A stretch of 64,000 bases of DNA from GCA-2737665 sp044344795 (GTDB lineage Bacteria; Bacteroidota; Bacteroidia; Palsa-965). The stretch covers positions 51,380 through 115,379 of the forward strand of contig JBIJCF010000006.1 of the NCBI GenBank assembly GCA_044344795.1, read 5' to 3'. Position numbers and translations under genes: made by a program. Of the stretch, positions 62,525-64,000 are shown in pieces (within the stretch, counting starts at the first letter, position 1; every line of letters begins with the position of its first letter). The notes under the pieces were generated by a model, which was given only the letters and a program-made list of their open reading frames with translations, searched no databases and was not told the origin of the DNA.

Positions 62525-63244
62525 TTAAAACCGATATCCCATCTGAAATGTCAATACTGAATTCTTAATCAGTAGCTCGTTGGTGTTATAACGCCCAACG
62601 TATATGAAACGACTTAAGTTGTAACGATAGATCAATTCGATCGAAACAAATTTTTCGCTGAAGCGTAATCGTTTATCAACGCCCATGCCGGCAATCAGCA
62701 CGTTACCCAATTGTTCGTTGATGAACCAATTTTCAAATCGTAAGTCAGTGCCACCGCCCCAAACACCTTTCCCGGTTTCGCGATCGGTGATTGCTGTTGA
62801 AGCCTGCAGGAAAAATTTAGGTGCATAACCACCCAACAGATAAAATGAAGCAGGTGCCATTTCACCGGAACCTGTTAAATTAACACGACTAATAATTGGA
62901 ACGTACATTTCCCAAATACGCAATTGATGCTCAAACCTGAAGTTGCGATCGTAGAACTGAGAATAACCGGTTTCGAAATAGTACGTGTTGAATTTGCAAC
63001 TCTGACTTAAGATCTCAAGACCTAGTTGTATTTGCAAAGCAGGCGCCGGATGGAAGTGAAAACGAAACATGCCGCCCATTCCGAAACGCATTTTAGCTTC
63101 GGAAGCATGGCGCGCGTCTGTTTGAAAAAAAGAAAACGCGTTAGACATGGCAATACTAAATCCGTAATTACGAATCATGCCGCCTTGTGCAGATAAACGA
63201 TAGCTACCGCAGATTAATAGAAATATGATGCAGTATTTTTTCAT
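62525..63244 (-). CDS. Outer-membrane beta-barrel protein
   Basis: A 239-residue product with a signal peptide ending RLSAQG. Short amphipathic strands rich in Tyr and Phe follow (MFRFHFHPAPALQIQLGLEI, YVPIISRVNLTGSG, FVSIELIYRYNLSRFIYVG) and the last strand ends MGYRF with terminal Phe. It fits the PorT/OMP_b-brl_2 class of small Bacteroidota barrels, role unknown. Its start overlaps the stop of the amidohydrolase gene by 4 bases, so both are in one leftward unit. Confidence 0.82.
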   Translation of the reverse strand: MKKYCIIFLLICGSYRLSAQGGMIRNYGFSIAMSNAFSFFQTDARHASEAKMRFGMGGMFRFHFHPAPALQIQLGLEILSQSCKFNTYYFETGYSQFYDRNFRFEHQLRIWEMYVPIISRVNLTGSGEMAPASFYLLGGYAPKFFLQASTAITDRETGKGVWGGGTDLRFENWFINEQLGNVLIAGMGVDKRLRFSEKFVSIELIYRYNLSRFIYVGRYNTNELLIKNSVLTFQMGYRF

Positions 63245-64000
63245 CGTTGACTGAAAACCAATTCGCCGTTAATAAAGGTAGCTAATACACGTGTTTTTGA
63301 AATGTCTTCTTCTTTGCAGGTTAACAGATTGCGATCCAATACGGTGAAGTCGGCAAATTTATTGGGTTCTATGCTTCCTTTTTCCTGTTCTTCAAAATTG
63401 GCATAAGCTGCCCAGATGGTCATGCCTTTTAAGGTGGTGAGTCGATCGAGTTTTTCTTCGGGAATAAATCCGGCGGGTGGAATGCCGGTGCTGTTTTTTC
63501 GTGCAACAGCGGCATAAAATGTATTCAACGGATTGATATCTTCTACCGGGAAGTCGGTTCCAAGTGCAGCAACTCCTGCTCCTTCAATCAGCGTTTTGTA
63601 GGAGTAGGCGTGCTTTAATCGCATAGTACCTATGCGCGATTCTGCCCAATACATATCACTCGTTGCATGAACAGGTTGTACAGATGGAATCACTCCAAAC
63701 TTTTTGAAAAAAGGAATATCGGCCGGATTAACAATTTGCGCGTGTTCGATTCTCCAACGTTGTTGATCATCTTTCAATACCTTGCCATACAATTGAAGAA
63801 TAAGACGGTTCGCAGAATCACCGATACAATGAGTGTTCACTTGAAAACCTTTAGACTGCGCTTGACGCTTTCGCTTTTCAAAGTGTTCTGCGGTGTTTAA
63901 AAGCAGTCCTTTATATCCCGGACGGTCAGTATATGATTCCAGCAAGCAGGCACCACGAGAGCCGAGCGCGCCATCAGCATACAACTTAAATGAACGCACA
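63241..64000 (-). CDS. YtcJ-like amidohydrolase, C-terminal part (runs off the window)
   Basis: The frame is open to the window edge; the visible 253 residues are the C-terminal half. Amidohydrolase-type ligands are visible: FKLYADGALGSRGA, VNTHCIGDSANR (His), RIEHAQIV (His) and ALGTDFPVEDINPL (Asp). The end contains the usual beta-subdomain ADFTVLDRNLL and TFINGELVF. YtcJ-family enzymes hydrolyse amide or related bonds; natural substrates are mostly unknown. The gene starts right of 64000, so signal peptide and N-terminal metal motif cannot be seen. Confidence 0.9.
   Translation of the reverse strand, partial: VRSFKLYADGALGSRGACLLESYTDRPGYKGLLLNTAEHFEKRKRQAQSKGFQVNTHCIGDSANRLILQLYGKVLKDDQQRWRIEHAQIVNPADIPFFKKFGVIPSVQPVHATSDMYWAESRIGTMRLKHAYSYKTLIEGAGVAALGTDFPVEDINPLNTFYAAVARKNSTGIPPAGFIPEEKLDRLTTLKGMTIWAAYANFEEQEKGSIEPNKFADFTVLDRNLLTCKEEDISKTRVLATFINGELVFSQR

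Noticed and set aside
1..64000. CRISPR arrays, insertion sequences, prophage or integron features
   Set aside because: No regularly spaced repeats, transposase or integrase motifs were seen; gene content is coherent with a normal chromosome.

Overview
The window is chromosomal DNA of a Bacteroidota (Bacteroidetes) bacterium. The evidence is the repeated type IX secretion (T9SS) type A C-terminal sorting tails (six, one of them an orphan fragment), TonB-type systems, PD40/OmpA and choice-of-anchor B surface proteins, promoters of the TAnnTTTG type, and little sign of Shine-Dalgarno sites. Gene density is high and there is no insertion sequence, prophage or CRISPR array. Placement below phylum level is not possible from this sequence alone. 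Where the longest open frame begins at a rare start codon ahead of a clear family start, I chose the internal ATG.

Layout. 1-7.7 kb: the tail of a T9SS protein, gap, then a leftward block (lpxH, an M1 peptidase, a TlpA-like lipoprotein, gatB). 7.7-13.2 kb: a leftward block with a secreted unknown, a radical SAM protein, a choice-of-anchor B protein, purine nucleoside phosphorylase and lpxK. 13.3-20.4 kb: a Nif3/zinc-ribbon pair, an outer-membrane protein, a Trp/Gly/Asn-rich lipoprotein, proS and an unknown, then a stranded T9SS tail and tRNA-Glu. 20.9-31.5 kb: carbonic anhydrase with a SulP transporter, a YdjC-type deacetylase, an FtsB/DivIC-like protein, oxyR overlapping a YafK-family enzyme, pbpC, a small cluster with two TonB-C-domain proteins, an OmpH/Skp-like protein and a MazG-like protein. 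31.5-42.7 kb: LysE, GH3, an M42 peptidase, lipoproteins, a large T9SS trypsin-like protease, a TPR protein, a PorE-like OmpA protein and mnmD.

42.7-47.9 kb is a vitamin B12 uptake locus. A good promoter leads into a cobalamin riboswitch, then a BtuB-like TonB-dependent receptor, a DUF4465 (BtuH-like) protein and an unknown surface protein both carrying T9SS tails, and a BtuG-like beta-propeller lipoprotein.

48.8-56.8 kb is a sulfur-handling island. A Crp/Fnr regulator faces nine leftward genes: a TauE/SafE exporter, a CstB-like persulfide dioxygenase-rhodanese fusion, a rhodanese, a small membrane protein, a universal stress protein, two YeeE/YedE transport proteins, a TsdA-like dihaem cytochrome c and a porin. 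Both leftward promoters carry a CRP-like palindrome exactly 21 bases upstream of a similar -7 element. I read this as a sulfide/persulfide detoxification and thiosulfate-oxidation regulon, and I consider it the most interesting structure here.

56.8-64 kb: a PAP2 phosphatase, crcB, a PafA-type phosphatase, a small wHTH-like protein, a tandem AAA+ ATPase with a duplicated N-terminal domain, an outer-membrane protein and the C-terminal part of a YtcJ-type amidohydrolase that runs off the window.
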